This document shows positions 10,940 through 22,077 of a stretch of 64,000 nucleotides of DNA, one piece after another. The notes beneath the pieces are model-generated. The model was not told where the DNA came from and searched no databases. It saw nothing but the letters and a program-made list of their open reading frames with translations. Within the stretch, counting starts at the first letter, position 1, and every line of letters begins with the position of its first letter. A program made the translations under genes and the position numbers. Source of the DNA: Misgurnus anguillicaudatus (Eukaryota > Chordata > Actinopteri > Cypriniformes > Cobitidae); assembly GCF_027580225.2 (NCBI RefSeq), contig NW_027395283.1, positions 6,080,501-6,144,500 of the forward strand, read 5' to 3'.

Positions 10940-12046
10940 CTATAAATTAGAGGCATAAGAATGTTCAGTACTCACCGACAGAACTTTTGCAGCTAGCGAA
11001 TGCATATTGAGCAAGTAAAACCTCGCGAAGGTGTTATGTGAAGCCCAACCAGCCGCGCGACACACATCTTGCACAGTAGTACCTTGAAACCAAGCCCATG
11101 ATGAGGCAATAGCCCTCGTAGAGTGTGCCCTGATGTTAAAAGGGGGCTCCAATCCGCCGCTCTCGTAAGCTAGCGTTATAGCATCCACTAACCAGTGAGA
11201 GAGCCGCTGTTTAGACACCGCTCTGCCTTTAGTAGCGCCACCGAAGCACACAAAGAGTTGGTCCGATGCTCTGAAGTTGGCAGTACGATTCACATATGCC
11301 CTCAAGGCTCTGACAGGGCAAATAGCCTCCTGGTTAGATGCGTTCTGAGATGTTGCAGGCGCTGCAGATAACGCCGATATGGTAACTACCTGATCGCGAA
11401 AGGGGGTAGAGAGAGATTTAGGTATAAATCCAATCTTGGGTCTCAAGATGACATTACAATCTCCCGGGCCGAAGCGTAAGCAATCCTCGTTGACAGAAAA
11501 CGCTTGTAAATCCCCAACGCGTTTCGTAGTAGCCAGAGCGAGAAGAAGAGCCGTTTTAAGAGACAGGTCTTTAATAGAGCAAGACTCCAGAGGTTCGAAC
11601 GGCGGTCGTGAAAGTGCACTAAGCACTACATCTAAATCCCAAGGCGGCACCGAAGGGGTGCGAGGGGGTTTTAGTCTTCTCGCTCCTCTCAGGAATCGGA
11701 CAACAAGTGCGTGTTTTCCTATCGAGTGCCCTTCCAAGGGGGGGCGTATCGCCGCAATAGCCGCCACGTAGACTTTTAGCGTCGACGGCGAGCTGCCGGC
11801 GTCCATCTTATGCTGTAAGAAAAGCAAAATGTCCGACACCGGGCAGTTTAACGGGTCGATGCCGTTTTCATGACACCATTTTAGAAACACATTCCATTTA
11901 AGATCGTACAAGCGCCTCGTAGACGGCGCTCGCGCCTCAGTGAGCGTGTTCTCCACCCGATGCGAGAGATCGCTAAAGTTATCTAACGTTACGTTCCTCT
12001 CACCTGCCAAGCGTGTAGGTTCCACAGCCCTGGGTTGGGGTGCCAT
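10940..12046 (-). CDS. DIRS tyrosine recombinase
   Basis: About 368 residues from the ATG at 12044-12046. The same frame is open further upstream to 14173, but that part only shadows the RT gene. A SAM-like N-terminal core-binding region (STRRLYDLKWNVFLKWC) is followed by the catalytic domain. The conserved Arg lies in TTKRVGDL, the His-x-x-Arg pair in AHSTRAIASSWA, and the nucleophilic Tyr in ARFYLLN. Such enzymes integrate the circular DIRS cDNA in place of an integrase. The ORF start overlaps the 3' end of the RT ORF by about 55 bases in another frame, as in other DIRS elements. All catalytic residues are present, so the protein could be active. A splice-donor-like GTGAGTAC occurs just before the stop. 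Confidence 0.88.
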   Translation of the reverse strand: MAPQPRAVEPTRLAGERNVTLDNFSDLSHRVENTLTEARAPSTRRLYDLKWNVFLKWCHENGIDPLNCPVSDILLFLQHKMDAGSSPSTLKVYVAAIAAIRPPLEGHSIGKHALVVRFLRGARRLKPPRTPSVPPWDLDVVLSALSRPPFEPLESCSIKDLSLKTALLLALATTKRVGDLQAFSVNEDCLRFGPGDCNVILRPKIGFIPKSLSTPFRDQVVTISALSAAPATSQNASNQEAICPVRALRAYVNRTANFRASDQLFVCFGGATKGRAVSKQRLSHWLVDAITLAYESGGLEPPFNIRAHSTRAIASSWAWFQGTTVQDVCRAAGWASHNTFARFYLLNMHSLAAKVLSVSTEHSYASNL

Positions 12047-14463
12047 ACTGAACCTTCCACCTGAGTCAGTAAGTCCCTCCTTAAGGGAATCTGCCATGGG
12101 GGGCTTAATAACATCTCTCTCAAGTTCGGATACCACGGCTGGTTCGGCCAGTCTGGTGCGACTAGAATTACCGTGGCTCTCTCCTCCCTGATTTTGCATA
12201 ACACCAAGGGTATGAGTTTTATCGGAGGGAAAGCATACAGTCTGGATTCCGGCCAGCGTGATGTCAACGCGTCCCCTTGTAGCGGGGAGTGAGTGAGCGA
12301 GAAAAACAGCGGGCAGTGCGTGTTCTCGCTGGTCGCGAACAGGTCTATCGACGCCCTCCCGAACTGGCTCCATATCAGCTGAACCGATTCGGGATGGAGC
12401 CTCCACTCTCCGCTGGGAAGGCCTTTCCTCGATAACATATCCGCTCCTCTGTTCAGAATGCCCGGAATATGTGCTGCTCTGATGGAGAGTAAATGGCGGT
12501 CCGCCCATAGAAGAAGGCTGGCCGCCTGCTCGAATAGGGCTTTTGAATGAATACCTCCCTGGCGATTTATATATGAAACCACCGTCGTGTTGTCCGTCCG
12601 TACTAGAACATGATGACGCTCGAGTTGCGGACGAAATGTCTTGAGCGCTAACATTACCGCTCTCATTTCCAGACGGTTTATGTGCCAAACACTCACTGGA
12701 TCCGGCCACACACCGGACGCCGGTGTGCTCATGCATACCGCTCCCCAGCCTGACCTCGACGCATCCGTGGTGACCGCTATACGAGAGGCTACCTGTCCTA
12801 GCGGGGCTCCGACACTGTACAGGGTCGGGTCGCGCCACGGTCTCAGCGCGCTGACACAGCTGTGTGTTATCTGAATGCGCAAAAACGCCGAGGCCCACAT
12901 ATTCATCGGAACTCGATCTTTCAGCCATATCTGTAACGGCCGCATGCGAAGCAATCCCAAATGACAAACTGGAGCGGCTGATGCCATCAGACCCAGCAGC
13001 CTTTGAAACTCTCTGAGGAGGACAAACCGGCCGGTTCTGAAACGGCGAATGTACAGCGTTAATGTTTCTACACGTTGCTGCGAGAGATGAGCGCGCATCG
13101 ATGTAGAATCCAACAGAACTCCCAGGTAAGAAATGGATTGACTCGGTATGAGTTTGCTTTTCTGTACATTGACTCTGAGTCCTAACGCTTCCAAGTGGGG
13201 CAGCAATGCATCTACATGACTGCTTAATAGATCGCGAGATTGAGCTAAAATCAGCCAGTCGTCCAGATAATTCATAATGCGCATCCCGCTCGCTCTGAGG
13301 GGGGAGAGAGCCGCATCCATGCATTTCGTGAACGTGCGCGGGGCTAAAGCTAGCCCGAACGGTAGGACGGAGTATTGGTAAGCTGCGCCCTCGAACGCAA
13401 ATCTCAGAAAACACCTGTGACGGGGGGATATCTGAATATGGTAGTAAGCGTCCTTTAGATCGATCGACGCAAACCAGTCCCCAGGGCGAACTTGCGCTAG
13501 GATCTGTTTCACGGTTATCATTTTGAATACACGTTTGCGTAGCGCACGATTGATAGGTCTTAAGTCCAGAATCGGTCTCATCCCGCCGTCTTTCTTGGGC
13601 ACCACAAAGTACCGGCTGTAAAATCCGCTGTTCAACTCGCCGTGAGGGACACGCTCTATCGCTCCTGTCGCGAGCAGGTTTTGTATCTCCCGTCTCAGGA
13701 CAGGGGCATTTTGCGGTGTTGTTAATGACGTTACCACACCATTGCAACGGGGCGGTCTGCGTCTGAATTGTAGAGAATAGCCGTTCTCTATGATGCTTAT
13801 TACCCATTCTGATACGCCCGGAATCGCCTTCCAAGCTTCTATAAATTGGCATAGAGGGCGAAGGTGGCCGTGCATAGACGCTTGTGACGTGTTTTCTACG
13901 AACGAGCCTGACCCTTGCGGAGCTAGAAATGTCAGCGGCGGGGCGGCACGTAGAAGCTGATTCTCGTTCAACGGCTCGGTGGCGGTGCCCGAGTTTAACT
14001 GATAAGCACTTTGTACATATCTCAACCTCGCGCTGCTTGACTGCAGGGCTTCGGTCGCTATATGAGGGCTGTGAGGAGGAAAAAGCTCTTTTTGTGGTGA
14101 TGTTTGTGTTTTTATTACATTTACACACATAACAGTATTCACAACAGTATTTACAACGGTGTTTATTGAACACGGAATGTCGCCCACAGGAACAGAGGGG
14201 GGCAGAGGAACCCGGCGTGTAGACGCCTGCCCCTTCACGAGCGATCTCCTCCTCTCGCCCTCTCCATCAGGAAGAAGGCTTGCGAGCCTGATGCTGTCCG
14301 CCGCGGCGTCGAGGGCTCCTGCCACGACCGTGACCTCCTCGGGGCTGCCAGTTCTTAGGGCGCACATCGGGCTCCTGACGCGATGGTGCGGAGAAACCAG
14401 CTGGTTTAGGAGGGCGTTGCGTGGATCGCGGGGCTGAGGAAGAGCGCGATCTAGCCGCCTCAT
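11989..14463 (-). CDS. DIRS reverse transcriptase / RNase H / methyltransferase
   Basis: 824 residues. Residues about 1-65 overlap the gag ORF in another frame and the true start is uncertain. RT begins near residue 230 (YFVVPKKDGGMRPILDL), with the first catalytic Asp in FASIDLKDAYYH and the active site in NYLDDWLIL (about 13258-13272). RNase H follows (TTDASRSGWGAVC, then NRLEMRAVMLAL and VRTDNTTVVSYINRQGG). The C-terminal part (ASIDLFATSENTHCPLFFS, VILVAPDWPNQPWYPNL) matches the DNA N6-adenine-methyltransferase-like domain found in DIRS Pol. It makes DNA from the element's RNA. No stop or frameshift was seen. It reads in another frame than gag and the recombinase, so ribosomal frameshifting or re-initiation is implied. 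Confidence 0.9.
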   Translation of the reverse strand: MRRLDRALPQPRDPRNALLNQLVSPHHRVRSPMCALRTGSPEEVTVVAGALDAAADSIRLASLLPDGEGERRRSLVKGQASTRRVPLPPSVPVGDIPCSINTVVNTVVNTVMCVNVIKTQTSPQKELFPPHSPHIATEALQSSSARLRYVQSAYQLNSGTATEPLNENQLLRAAPPLTFLAPQGSGSFVENTSQASMHGHLRPLCQFIEAWKAIPGVSEWVISIIENGYSLQFRRRPPRCNGVVTSLTTPQNAPVLRREIQNLLATGAIERVPHGELNSGFYSRYFVVPKKDGGMRPILDLRPINRALRKRVFKMITVKQILAQVRPGDWFASIDLKDAYYHIQISPRHRCFLRFAFEGAAYQYSVLPFGLALAPRTFTKCMDAALSPLRASGMRIMNYLDDWLILAQSRDLLSSHVDALLPHLEALGLRVNVQKSKLIPSQSISYLGVLLDSTSMRAHLSQQRVETLTLYIRRFRTGRFVLLREFQRLLGLMASAAPVCHLGLLRMRPLQIWLKDRVPMNMWASAFLRIQITHSCVSALRPWRDPTLYSVGAPLGQVASRIAVTTDASRSGWGAVCMSTPASGVWPDPVSVWHINRLEMRAVMLALKTFRPQLERHHVLVRTDNTTVVSYINRQGGIHSKALFEQAASLLLWADRHLLSIRAAHIPGILNRGADMLSRKGLPSGEWRLHPESVQLIWSQFGRASIDLFATSENTHCPLFFSLTHSPLQGDALTSRWPESRLYAFPPIKLIPLVLCKIREERATVILVAPDWPNQPWYPNLREMLLSPPWQIPLRRDLLTQVEGSVWHPNPGLWNLHAWQVRGT

Positions 14464-15724
14464 GCTGAGAGGAGCGTCTGGGAAGCAGCTGACTCATGGC
14501 GCGTGAGCGCTTTTGTGCCTCTGAAAAACGCTCGACGACTGACTCCACGGCGTCACCGAAGAGGCCGGCGGGAGTAATCGGAGCATTCAGCAACGCTTTA
14601 CGCTCGTTGTCCTTCAGCTCAGCTAGGGTAAGCCATAGGTGGCGATGAAGGACGACCATGAAGCCCATAGATTTTCCGACGGCCTGGGCAGAGAGCTTCG
14701 TTGCCATGAGAGCAAAATCCGTGGCAGCGCGTAGGTTGCGTACCGCCTCAGTATCGACATCATCACCCAGCGACTGCAGAATCTTCGCCTGGAAGACTTG
14801 TAGAACGGCCATAGCGTGTAGCGCCGCCGCCGCCTCACCAGAAGATGCATAAGCCTTGTCCGCCAGATGGGCTGTCATCCGACAGGGCTTTGACGGCAGG
14901 CCGCGCTCAGCGCCGAGTGACGCGGAGGAAGGGCAAAGGTGTGCCGCGACGTTCTCTTCCACGGGGGGAATGCGCACGTAACCGTGGGCTTCCCCGCCGT
15001 CTACCTGCGAGAACATGCCGGGTGCATGGACGCGCGCCGATTGGGGTGCAGACCATGTCTTGGAGACCTGATCGTGAACATCAGGGAAGAAAGGCGTCTT
15101 CCTCCTCGGAGCGGCCTGCTGGCGGCCCGATTGGAGGAACCATGAATCTAGCTTGCTCCTCGCCGGCTCGTCAGGCGATGTCCAGCTGAGGTCCAGCTCT
15201 TTTGCCGCCATCTCCATAATCCTAGACATCTCAGACTGGAGATCCACGTGAGGCGGGCGTTCCCGCTCTGCCTCAGCCCAGCTGGTAGATGCAGAAAGAG
15301 ACATGCTGTCTTCCTCGTCCTCAATTCCAAACGAGACAGCCACGTCCGAAGCAGAAGGGGGGCGGAAAACATCCGGGTGGAACTCCACTGGAGAGCGCTT
15401 AGATCCCGAAGGGCGGGCGCCACCGGAGGAGCTCCCGCCGTCGTTACCATCCTGGCGGGGAGCAAGAGAAGAATCAGAGGGGGGGGGACCCGCCTGCGGC
15501 ACAGCGGCGGCAGCGGGTTGCTCCCCGGCGAGACCTCGAGCCACGGCTCTCCTAATCCTGAGCACGCGTGCTGGGAGGTCGGCGCAGTGCTCGCACGAAG
15601 AATCCGCGAGAGCCGCCTCGGCGTGCGCCAATCCCAGACAGGCGATGCAGTGCTCGTGGGAGTCCGGCTGCTCCAGGGGTCCCGCGCAGAGAATGCAGAT
15701 CATAGACTTGCTTGAAGATTTCAT
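14267..15724 (-). CDS. DIRS Gag-like structural protein
   Basis: 485 residues starting 48 bases downstream of the TATA box in the right terminal repeat. The N-terminus has a Cys/His cluster (CILCAGPLEQPDSHEHC, CLGLAHAEAALADSSCEHC) that could bind zinc. The middle is rich in Pro, Ser and acidic residues and probably unstructured. A helical region follows (AAAALHAMAVLQVFQAKIL). The tail is very basic and Arg/Ser/Gly-rich (RGGHGRGRSPRRRGGQHQ), suitable for RNA binding. Position, size and composition fit the first ORF of fish DIRS elements, taken to form the particle that packages the RNA. No break was seen. Confidence 0.82.
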   Translation of the reverse strand: MKSSSKSMICILCAGPLEQPDSHEHCIACLGLAHAEAALADSSCEHCADLPARVLRIRRAVARGLAGEQPAAAAVPQAGPPPSDSSLAPRQDGNDGGSSSGGARPSGSKRSPVEFHPDVFRPPSASDVAVSFGIEDEEDSMSLSASTSWAEAERERPPHVDLQSEMSRIMEMAAKELDLSWTSPDEPARSKLDSWFLQSGRQQAAPRRKTPFFPDVHDQVSKTWSAPQSARVHAPGMFSQVDGGEAHGYVRIPPVEENVAAHLCPSSASLGAERGLPSKPCRMTAHLADKAYASSGEAAAALHAMAVLQVFQAKILQSLGDDVDTEAVRNLRAATDFALMATKLSAQAVGKSMGFMVVLHRHLWLTLAELKDNERKALLNAPITPAGLFGDAVESVVERFSEAQKRSRAMSQLLPRRSSQHEAARSRSSSAPRSTQRPPKPAGFSAPSRQEPDVRPKNWQPRGGHGRGRSPRRRGGQHQARKPSS

Positions 15725-15741
15725 CTTGAGTGAAGAAGAGA

Positions 15742-15896
15742 ATTCTGATGTTCGTCGCTCTTACACCGCCTTTTATAGGCTCCCGCTTCCCGCGGTCAGC
15801 GACGATTGGCCAGTGCCCTGCAATGGCGTTGTTCAATAAGATTTCAGTTTTGGTGAAGTGGGAGGAGTTAACCCATAGCGTCAGCGGACGCAATGT
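15742..15896 (-). repeat. DIRS right inverted terminal repeat (shared part)
   Basis: Reverse complement of 9446-9600. It carries the promoter for the gag transcript. Confidence 0.9.
15772..15777 (-). promoter_or_regulatory. TATA box driving DIRS gag
   Basis: CCTATAAAAGG on the minus strand, 48 bases before the gag ATG, inside the right terminal repeat. Confidence 0.6.
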
Positions 15897-15921
15897 CGAG
15901 AGACCGCTCTCGATAGGGAAC

Positions 15922-17326
15922 TAACTGCGGTAGAAACAAGGTATGATTTGTGTACTATAAACACAAAATACCACAGTAGAAGAACATTGGTAGTTAATTC
16001 CAAAAATATGAATATAATACAATGATCGAGGGTCTGTCACGTTATGTTAATGGTGACTAACATAACGTGACTTTTAATCACGCTCTAATCACCCACTACT
16101 TGATTATGTGTTGTGTTGAACTTATTGTGAACAAAAAGAATGTAATATAGATGACCAATACAATTCAGACAACATTTAGAAGCCGATCTGGATTAATAAA
16201 AAACATATAATGAATTTAATATCGAACAAACAGAAATGTAATGGTATACTCACAAAGATGAGGCGACTGGCGAGGTTTGTAAATTGATGATAAACATCCC
16301 GATGATGTGCGAACGAGATTTGGGTCACGGCAGGGGCGTAGCCACGGGGGTGTGCGGGAGCCACCCACAGTGGCACACCTAAAATGGATGCAGAATATTT
16401 ATTTATAGTTTCAATAAAAAAATGTTTACTAAACCTGGGCTGTTGTTGTTTACTTAGAATATATATATTTTTAAAATAAACCATTTCACGCGTAAGTTAA
16501 AAATATTTAACTTTAGATATCCGACCCCTTGTGTCCATGGCGACGGGTCATATTAGGTTAAGGACCAACGTAATAGCACTGCTTATATTGGCATGTAACG
16601 TAATTGCGATTTGCAAAATAGTTTCCTCAGAACGTATTTCATGTGATACAGGGTTGCAAAATGTATATTCATATCTACAGTATATTAATTACCATCAACG
16701 AGTCTTTGATAAAAAATAATTTCCCACCCAGCATGCATCACGTCTAATAAAAGCACTTACCTACATGATCAGAAAACGCTTAAAATGCTTACTCTCACGC
16801 GCCGTGGAGCGTTGTTAAAATCACCTCTGAATGTTGTTTTACCTGTAGCTGAACGCGGTTTTAAAGTCTTTAAAAGACGTCATGTGACGAGCCCTGGCAG
16901 TGTCCATAGCAACCAAAACGTATCAGTTTCACATTATTCTGGCGAGATCTGGAAAATCTGCGTAAAATCGAGCAAGCGATGATTATGTAAATTCACTGAG
17001 TGAATATTATGAAAATAAAATATATATTTCTCGCTAGAAATGTAATCAAAACTTCTTTTTATTCAGAAACTAACTCAAAATATAGATTTTTCCATTAAAA
17101 ATGAGAGAATGTCCGCCATGTTTTTTGTTCTCACGGCCGGTAGCTTGAAAGTCACGTGACTTGGACGAAAAAAAAACGTAAGAGTCATACAATTCAAGGG
17201 CCATTAAAAGAATAGGCGAAAAAAAATGTAACAGTCATACAATTCCAGGGCCATTATTGTAACCCCTCTACGTTTTGCAAATTGGACCAACGTAGTCAGG
17301 GTACGTTTTTACATGAGACTGGGTTG
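15922..17326. other. AT-rich DNA with degraded repeat pieces, no supported gene
   Basis: Around 16333-16380 a GGGGCGTAGCCACGGGGG segment resembles the end of a hAT-like element. A minus-strand frame at 16255-16325 ends in GTGAGTAT, which could be an exon scrap, but I recognise no domain. 17200-17270 holds a short tandem duplication (GTCATACAATTC...GGGCCATTA, twice). Confidence 0.4.
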
Positions 17327-17714
17327 CGTATGCAGCCTGCATATGAGACCTCCGCAGGCTGCAACCTTTGGATTGAGAAATGGTCTCTGTGTATCATAGC
17401 AACGAGTGAGCACAAGACTGTGCTGTTATGAAACCAGTCGGAAAATAGATGTCGTGTATTGCTTTATATATTTTGTGTGTGTATGTCTCTATGTGATAGA
17501 ATTATTATTTGATGCAAACTTTATCAGCTCAATTTGGCTTAGGAAATTATTGGCTGGCGGCAGCTGAACTTCTAAATGGTGGAAATGGCGGCGCCTAGCG
17601 GCGGCTTCAGGGTCTAGTCAGGATTTTTTGTGGGCGGAGCCAAACTGGTTGCAGAAAGTGACTGCTCCGCAGTAGGATTGTGAAGTGTTTTAGCATTAAA
17701 CCATGATTTTTATG

Positions 17715-18094
17715 GATCCGGTGTTCTGTCGAAGTCTGATTCCCCTGTTTCCCTTTAGTGCAATGTTTCTTATAGCGTTTTAATAACGTTAAGTTTATTT
17801 TTTAGATAGATAAAAAGTTTAAATGGCTTGGCTACTGATATGCATGTATGTAATGTATATGTATTGTTCTTTTTTGCTAAATCAATTATTTTTACAGTCT
17901 GAATCACTAAAGTACATATAAAAGCAATACTATCATGTATTATATATAATAGCGTTTATTAAATATTTAATAATTTTCCTGTTTTCTATTATTTCTTATA
18001 TTTATCTTACGTGTTTGTTCTAAAACTATTATAAAAGTATTATGTTTAAACATACATTAAAAAGGCCTGTTTATATATTAATAACACTTTACAT

Positions 18095-18152
<58 letters not shown>

Positions 18153-18402
18153 ATATTTATATATTTATTAAGTATGTAAACATAATAATTTTAGAACAAA
18201 CAGGAAGAAGACATAAGCTAAGATATAAGGAAATAAAAAGAAATAATAGAAAACGAAAAAATTATGAAATATTTTTTAAAAATTGTGATATTATTGCTTT
18301 TTCAGTATAAAAAACAATTATTCTAAACAATTATAATTGTAACGTAATAAAAACGTTATAAGAAACACATGGAGGGAACAGACTTCGGCAGAACACCGGA
18401 CA
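17715..18402. mobile_element. Palindromic (foldback) element inside repeat A
   Basis: TCCGGTGTTCTGTCGAAGTC at the left is reversed as GACTTCGGCAGAACACCGGA at the right. The arms continue inward through matching AT-rich sequence (TTTCTATTATTTCTTAT, TTTGTTCTAAAA) to a (TG)n tract at the centre. It probably lies within the larger inserted block 17625-18676, whose edges also share TTTCTGCAACC in inversion. Confidence 0.7.
18097..18150. repeat. (TG)n microsatellite
   Basis: About 27 TG units at the centre of the foldback element. Confidence 0.95.
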
Positions 18403-19301
18403 TCTTCTCTACTTATTTTCTATTCTAATTATTAAAAGATTTCCAGATGATTTCCTCGCTCCATTCTGTCCGTTTAAGGGCTTATTGTAACCATAAACAC
18501 CTACGTTTATCTTCAATGATGTCTTCGACGATGGTTCTTATTCTGACACTTAACAGCACAACAGGACATTTTCTAGTGAGTTATCTTGCTCTTTTCACTC
18601 GTGTCTAATTCATTTCCAGTGTTTTTCTGCAACCGCATTGAGGTGACGTAACTGTGACGTCTACTCTAAATTGGTCTATTGTGTGGGTGTTTTTGTAAGT
18701 GTGGTTATATTACTTCATTTGTTTAAGTAGGAATCAAAACTTCTTACCATGAACCTATGTGGAGAAGAGCAATTAAAATCTGTTTTTAATAGGAACAGAT
18801 ATACTTTTGTGTTAAATTAGGTTGACGTGCTCACCAGAATTCCTCTACAAAAAGCTATCAGATATGTTCAGGTTAATTAAGCAATTCATGGGTAACAAAG
18901 ACGTCACTTCTGCCATGACCGCCGCCATATTTGTGTCCGTCTTGGCAGCGAACACATCTAATGCACTAAATGGTCACATTTATTAGTTTCATTGAGGACT
19001 TACCAGAAACAAAATACTGATTTTACAATCTGGAGTTAGATGTCGGCTGCCAGTCAGTTCGTACAGTTGTTCACGATCGTGGAAGAGCACAAAATCAACA
19101 AAATGTTGAATTTTTGGGATTCTGCATTATTTGTCATATTCTGTATTAAATATTTCCAGAAATTCAAAATGTCTCATAAAAATAAATCAAATATATTATC
19201 TGTCATTATAAATAGAGTAGACAACTTGGTGAATATTTTTGGCTTTAATTTACTAACGTGAATAAACAATCCCTCTCATAGCACACTGTATCCTGTTACC
19301 A

Positions 19302-21894
19302 GGGGCGATTCTAGGATTTTCATTTTAGGGGGGCTCAGCCCCCAGTAAGGGTATGATTAAAAATATATTATTTAACTATTAGGTTGTATACTACTAACCT
19401 TATTGCAATCCACTATTCCATTGTATTCCCTGTGTGTCATATATGGGACTAGAAAATGTTCGTTTGGGAATGGAGATTTTTTTACAATGAAGACTTCCTG
19501 ATTCATTATTCACTGTGCAAATACACATACACATTTCCAGTACAAACACATCATTTTACTGTTTGCATTTCTATGCTCACATAGAAACCTTAGCCAAGGA
19601 TTTTTTTGACAAAATAAACTTTTAACCAGTGGTGTAGTCTAGATTTTTGTAGTGAGTATACTGTAATTTTTCCCTATGCTCACTCGTCCCAGAGTGACAC
19701 CCCATAAGCACCACCACACTTACAGATGCATACAGTATGGACCTTCATGTAATCGAGAGCATTCTGAAAGTGTACTCATAAACACATAAACTGAATGTGT
19801 TATCAACATGTCAGTTTATTATAAGAAAAAAAGACTTTAACAGTCAAAAGGGTTTACAGCTGGGGAAACCGGATGGATTTTTAGACTGGTTTAGTGTTAA
19901 TCAACATCTAACTCAGGGCCAAAAGTTACTCAACTGTTAATTAAAATTAAATAAACTGTTTCCAATCTTCAATCCGTGGCTAACACATGCATTGAAGGAG
20001 AAAAAAATATCCACTCTTTCAATAGCTATTATCTGACAACTATTGATAACATTACCATGTGTAATTTAATGGTGTAAATGTTTTTATTTAATACACATTT
20101 AAGATGACCATGAATTAACTCTAATTTGCATAGTCATTGAAATAAAAGCTTATTTTATGCATATAATACAAGCAGTGTCTACAAATGAAAATAGGCTTTT
20201 ACTTAATTATTATTACAAGACCATCAAGTAGCCTAATATTACACACCCAAACCAAAGTGAAGAAAATTATCTTTAATTTGCAAGTCTGAACTGAACATCA
20301 ACGCAGACATGATTTTCCTCACAGAAGTTTAAGATCATATACATATTGAACGTAGATAAATTAACACAGAGAAGGAAAGTTTAACACTATGAACCACAAG
20401 CAAACATGCTGAAAGCTAAAACCATCAGGATATAATTACGGGCTTATTTTATTGCATTTGGAGCCTTACCTCCAGATAAACTAATGAACTGGACTGATGT
20501 TTTAAATGTTGTTTACTCACATGTGCGTTGTTAACTCTCCGGATTTTATATTGCAGCAGCTCGTTCACTTCACATGGTTTGTTTTGTGGGATTTGATTTT
20601 GTTTTATTAATCGTGCTGCTTATAATCTTAATTAATGTGTATTGTTACAACAATGTTTTTTGTGATGACCACAAGAAAGTTGTCTGTGTGTGGAAAGTTA
20701 CCAAGGAGGGGGTGGCTGATATGTGTGTGGGAGCCAGGGGGGCTATAGAAAAAGCCCTTAAGGGAAAACACACAGAACAGATGGTTTCAATAAACAAGTT
20801 GTTTGCTTTATAACTATTTTACATTTAGAGAAAGTGAAAATTAGTATGTTTAACTAATGAATGCATTTACAATTCATGAACAATGGAGTATTGTTGTGTT
20901 GTTGAATAATTATGTTTTACATATTTACTGCCTATGATTGCCAAAAGTGTTAAAGTTACAAAGATGTCCAAATAAGGACTGTGGAAATTGATTTTGTTCC
21001 ATTTTATATTTCTTTAATTAATCATTTTATTCTACAAACACTGGGTGTTTCATATATGCATTGAGTTATTACATAGAATGAGGTGTTTGAGAGTGGAAAG
21101 CTACCAGCTTGGGTGTGTGTGTAAAACTGCAAAAAGGATTAACTAGGAATTTATGTCTGGAGATTGTCACAGATAAGAGAGAGACCAGAAGAGGAAAAGC
21201 AAACAGACACCATGTATTAACTAATACTTTAATATTCAAAGGATAAAATATGCAATATATTTCTTACTTAATCAGTATTAATCATTGAATAATTGATGTA
21301 ATAAAGATATGATGTTGTCTTTGATAAATGTGTATTAACCAATGAAATGAAGGTTGCATACAGAATAACTTAATGGGGGGATGGCAGCTCAACCTTGAAG
21401 AACAGAATCTCCTGCGCTTGTTCTTTGTGTGTGTGTATTCTTCCCTAACAGATGGTTTTTTAATAATGATTAAAGTGTTTGCTTAGAAGTAGTATTGCAG
21501 TAAAAGATTTAATATGTGTTTATCTATCTAAAGAAGTTAATGTGTGCCTTATTCATATAACCAATTTTACGAATAATGAAATGATGTCATGTTATTGAAA
21601 TATGTTTTACATAATAATCACTTCCATCTTACAGCTTATGTTTTTATGAATAAATGAATGTTTCATTAATGATTTGTTTTTAAGAAAGCATTATAATATG
21701 CTATCTGAAGTCAATCATATGTGAAGTGACGGACTGCATGGATCTCAGGGATGAGTGGAGAACAGTTGGTTTTTTCTTTGTTTGTGTGTGTCTATCTCCT
21801 GCAGACTAAAATGGGTGTGGTGATGGAGTCAGATTGACGAGGGGAACGGCCTTTGTGGGTGGAGATTCTAAGAAGAAAGATCGACGTCACATAG
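19302..21894. other. Transposon-derived DNA without a recognised gene
   Basis: Starts with CAGGGGCGATTCTAGG, a hAT-like end inserted just after repeat A. A second hAT-like start (CAGTGGTGTAGTCTAG) is at about 19629. A hydrophobic 79-residue plus-strand frame at 20574-20813 has no recognisable domain and is not called. From about 20680 on, the sequence may be the U3 part of the LTR-like segment that follows. Confidence 0.4.
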
Positions 21895-21986
21895 TTTATA
21901 AATATGCATGTCACTTTTTGAGCTGGTCGTTCATTGCTTGAGATGACCCAGTGCACTGTAAAACTTTTTCATATCTGATCAATAAA
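21895..21986 (+). promoter_or_regulatory. LTR-like promoter and poly(A) signal, possible solo LTR
   Basis: TTTATAAATA at 21895-21904 is followed about 80 bases later by AATAAA at 21981-21986, the spacing expected for the R region of a retroviral-type LTR. No gag or pol lies next to it, so it may be a solo LTR or a fragment. The boundaries are not determined. Confidence 0.4.
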
Positions 21987-22077
21987 TAGTTTAACTTTAA
22001 TACTGTGCCTTTCCTCTAATTATGAACATGCAAATGGACGCCTTAAAGTCCAACATTACACACTTACGTGCTACAAC

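Larger units (their letters stand above)
9399..15918 (-). mobile_element. DIRS-type tyrosine-recombinase retrotransposon, apparently complete
   Basis: Three overlapping minus-strand ORFs (gag, RT/RNase H/methyltransferase, tyrosine recombinase) lie between inverted terminal repeats. An internal complementary region next to the 3' end is complementary to both outer ends. AAC (GTT on the coding strand) flanks both ends (9396-9398 and 15919-15921) and occurs once at the junction in the internal region (9703-9705). This matches the established DIRS scheme, in which a circular intermediate integrates by site-specific recombination without a target-site duplication. The only obvious damage is a MITE in the 3' non-coding part. 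Confidence 0.93.
17327..19301. repeat. Long dispersed repeat, copy A
   Basis: 17327-17624 and 18677-19301 match 56885-57205 and 57218-58150 in the same orientation with high identity (for example GACCTCCGCAGGCTGCAACC and GGGTAACAAAGACGTCACTT). Copy A carries an extra about 1.05 kb (17625-18676) absent from copy B. Copy B carries a hAT MITE absent from A. There is no coding sequence. Confidence 0.85.

Noticed and set aside
12047..14173. N-terminal two thirds of the 1077-residue minus-strand ORF ending at 10940
   Set aside because: It lies over the RT/RNase H gene in another frame and has no domain of its own. Only the part from about 12046 is the tyrosine recombinase.
14159..15839. Several plus-strand ORFs of 90-178 residues opposite the DIRS gag
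   Set aside because: Antisense shadows caused by the high GC and stop-poor gag gene. No domains or promoters match them.
18098..18310. ORF starting with (CV)n
   Set aside because: Translation of the (TG)n tract inside a foldback element.
20574..20813. 79-residue ORF with a hydrophobic N-terminus, considered as a small membrane or secreted protein
   Set aside because: No homology that I recognise, no splice or promoter context, and surrounded by repeat-derived DNA. Not supported.
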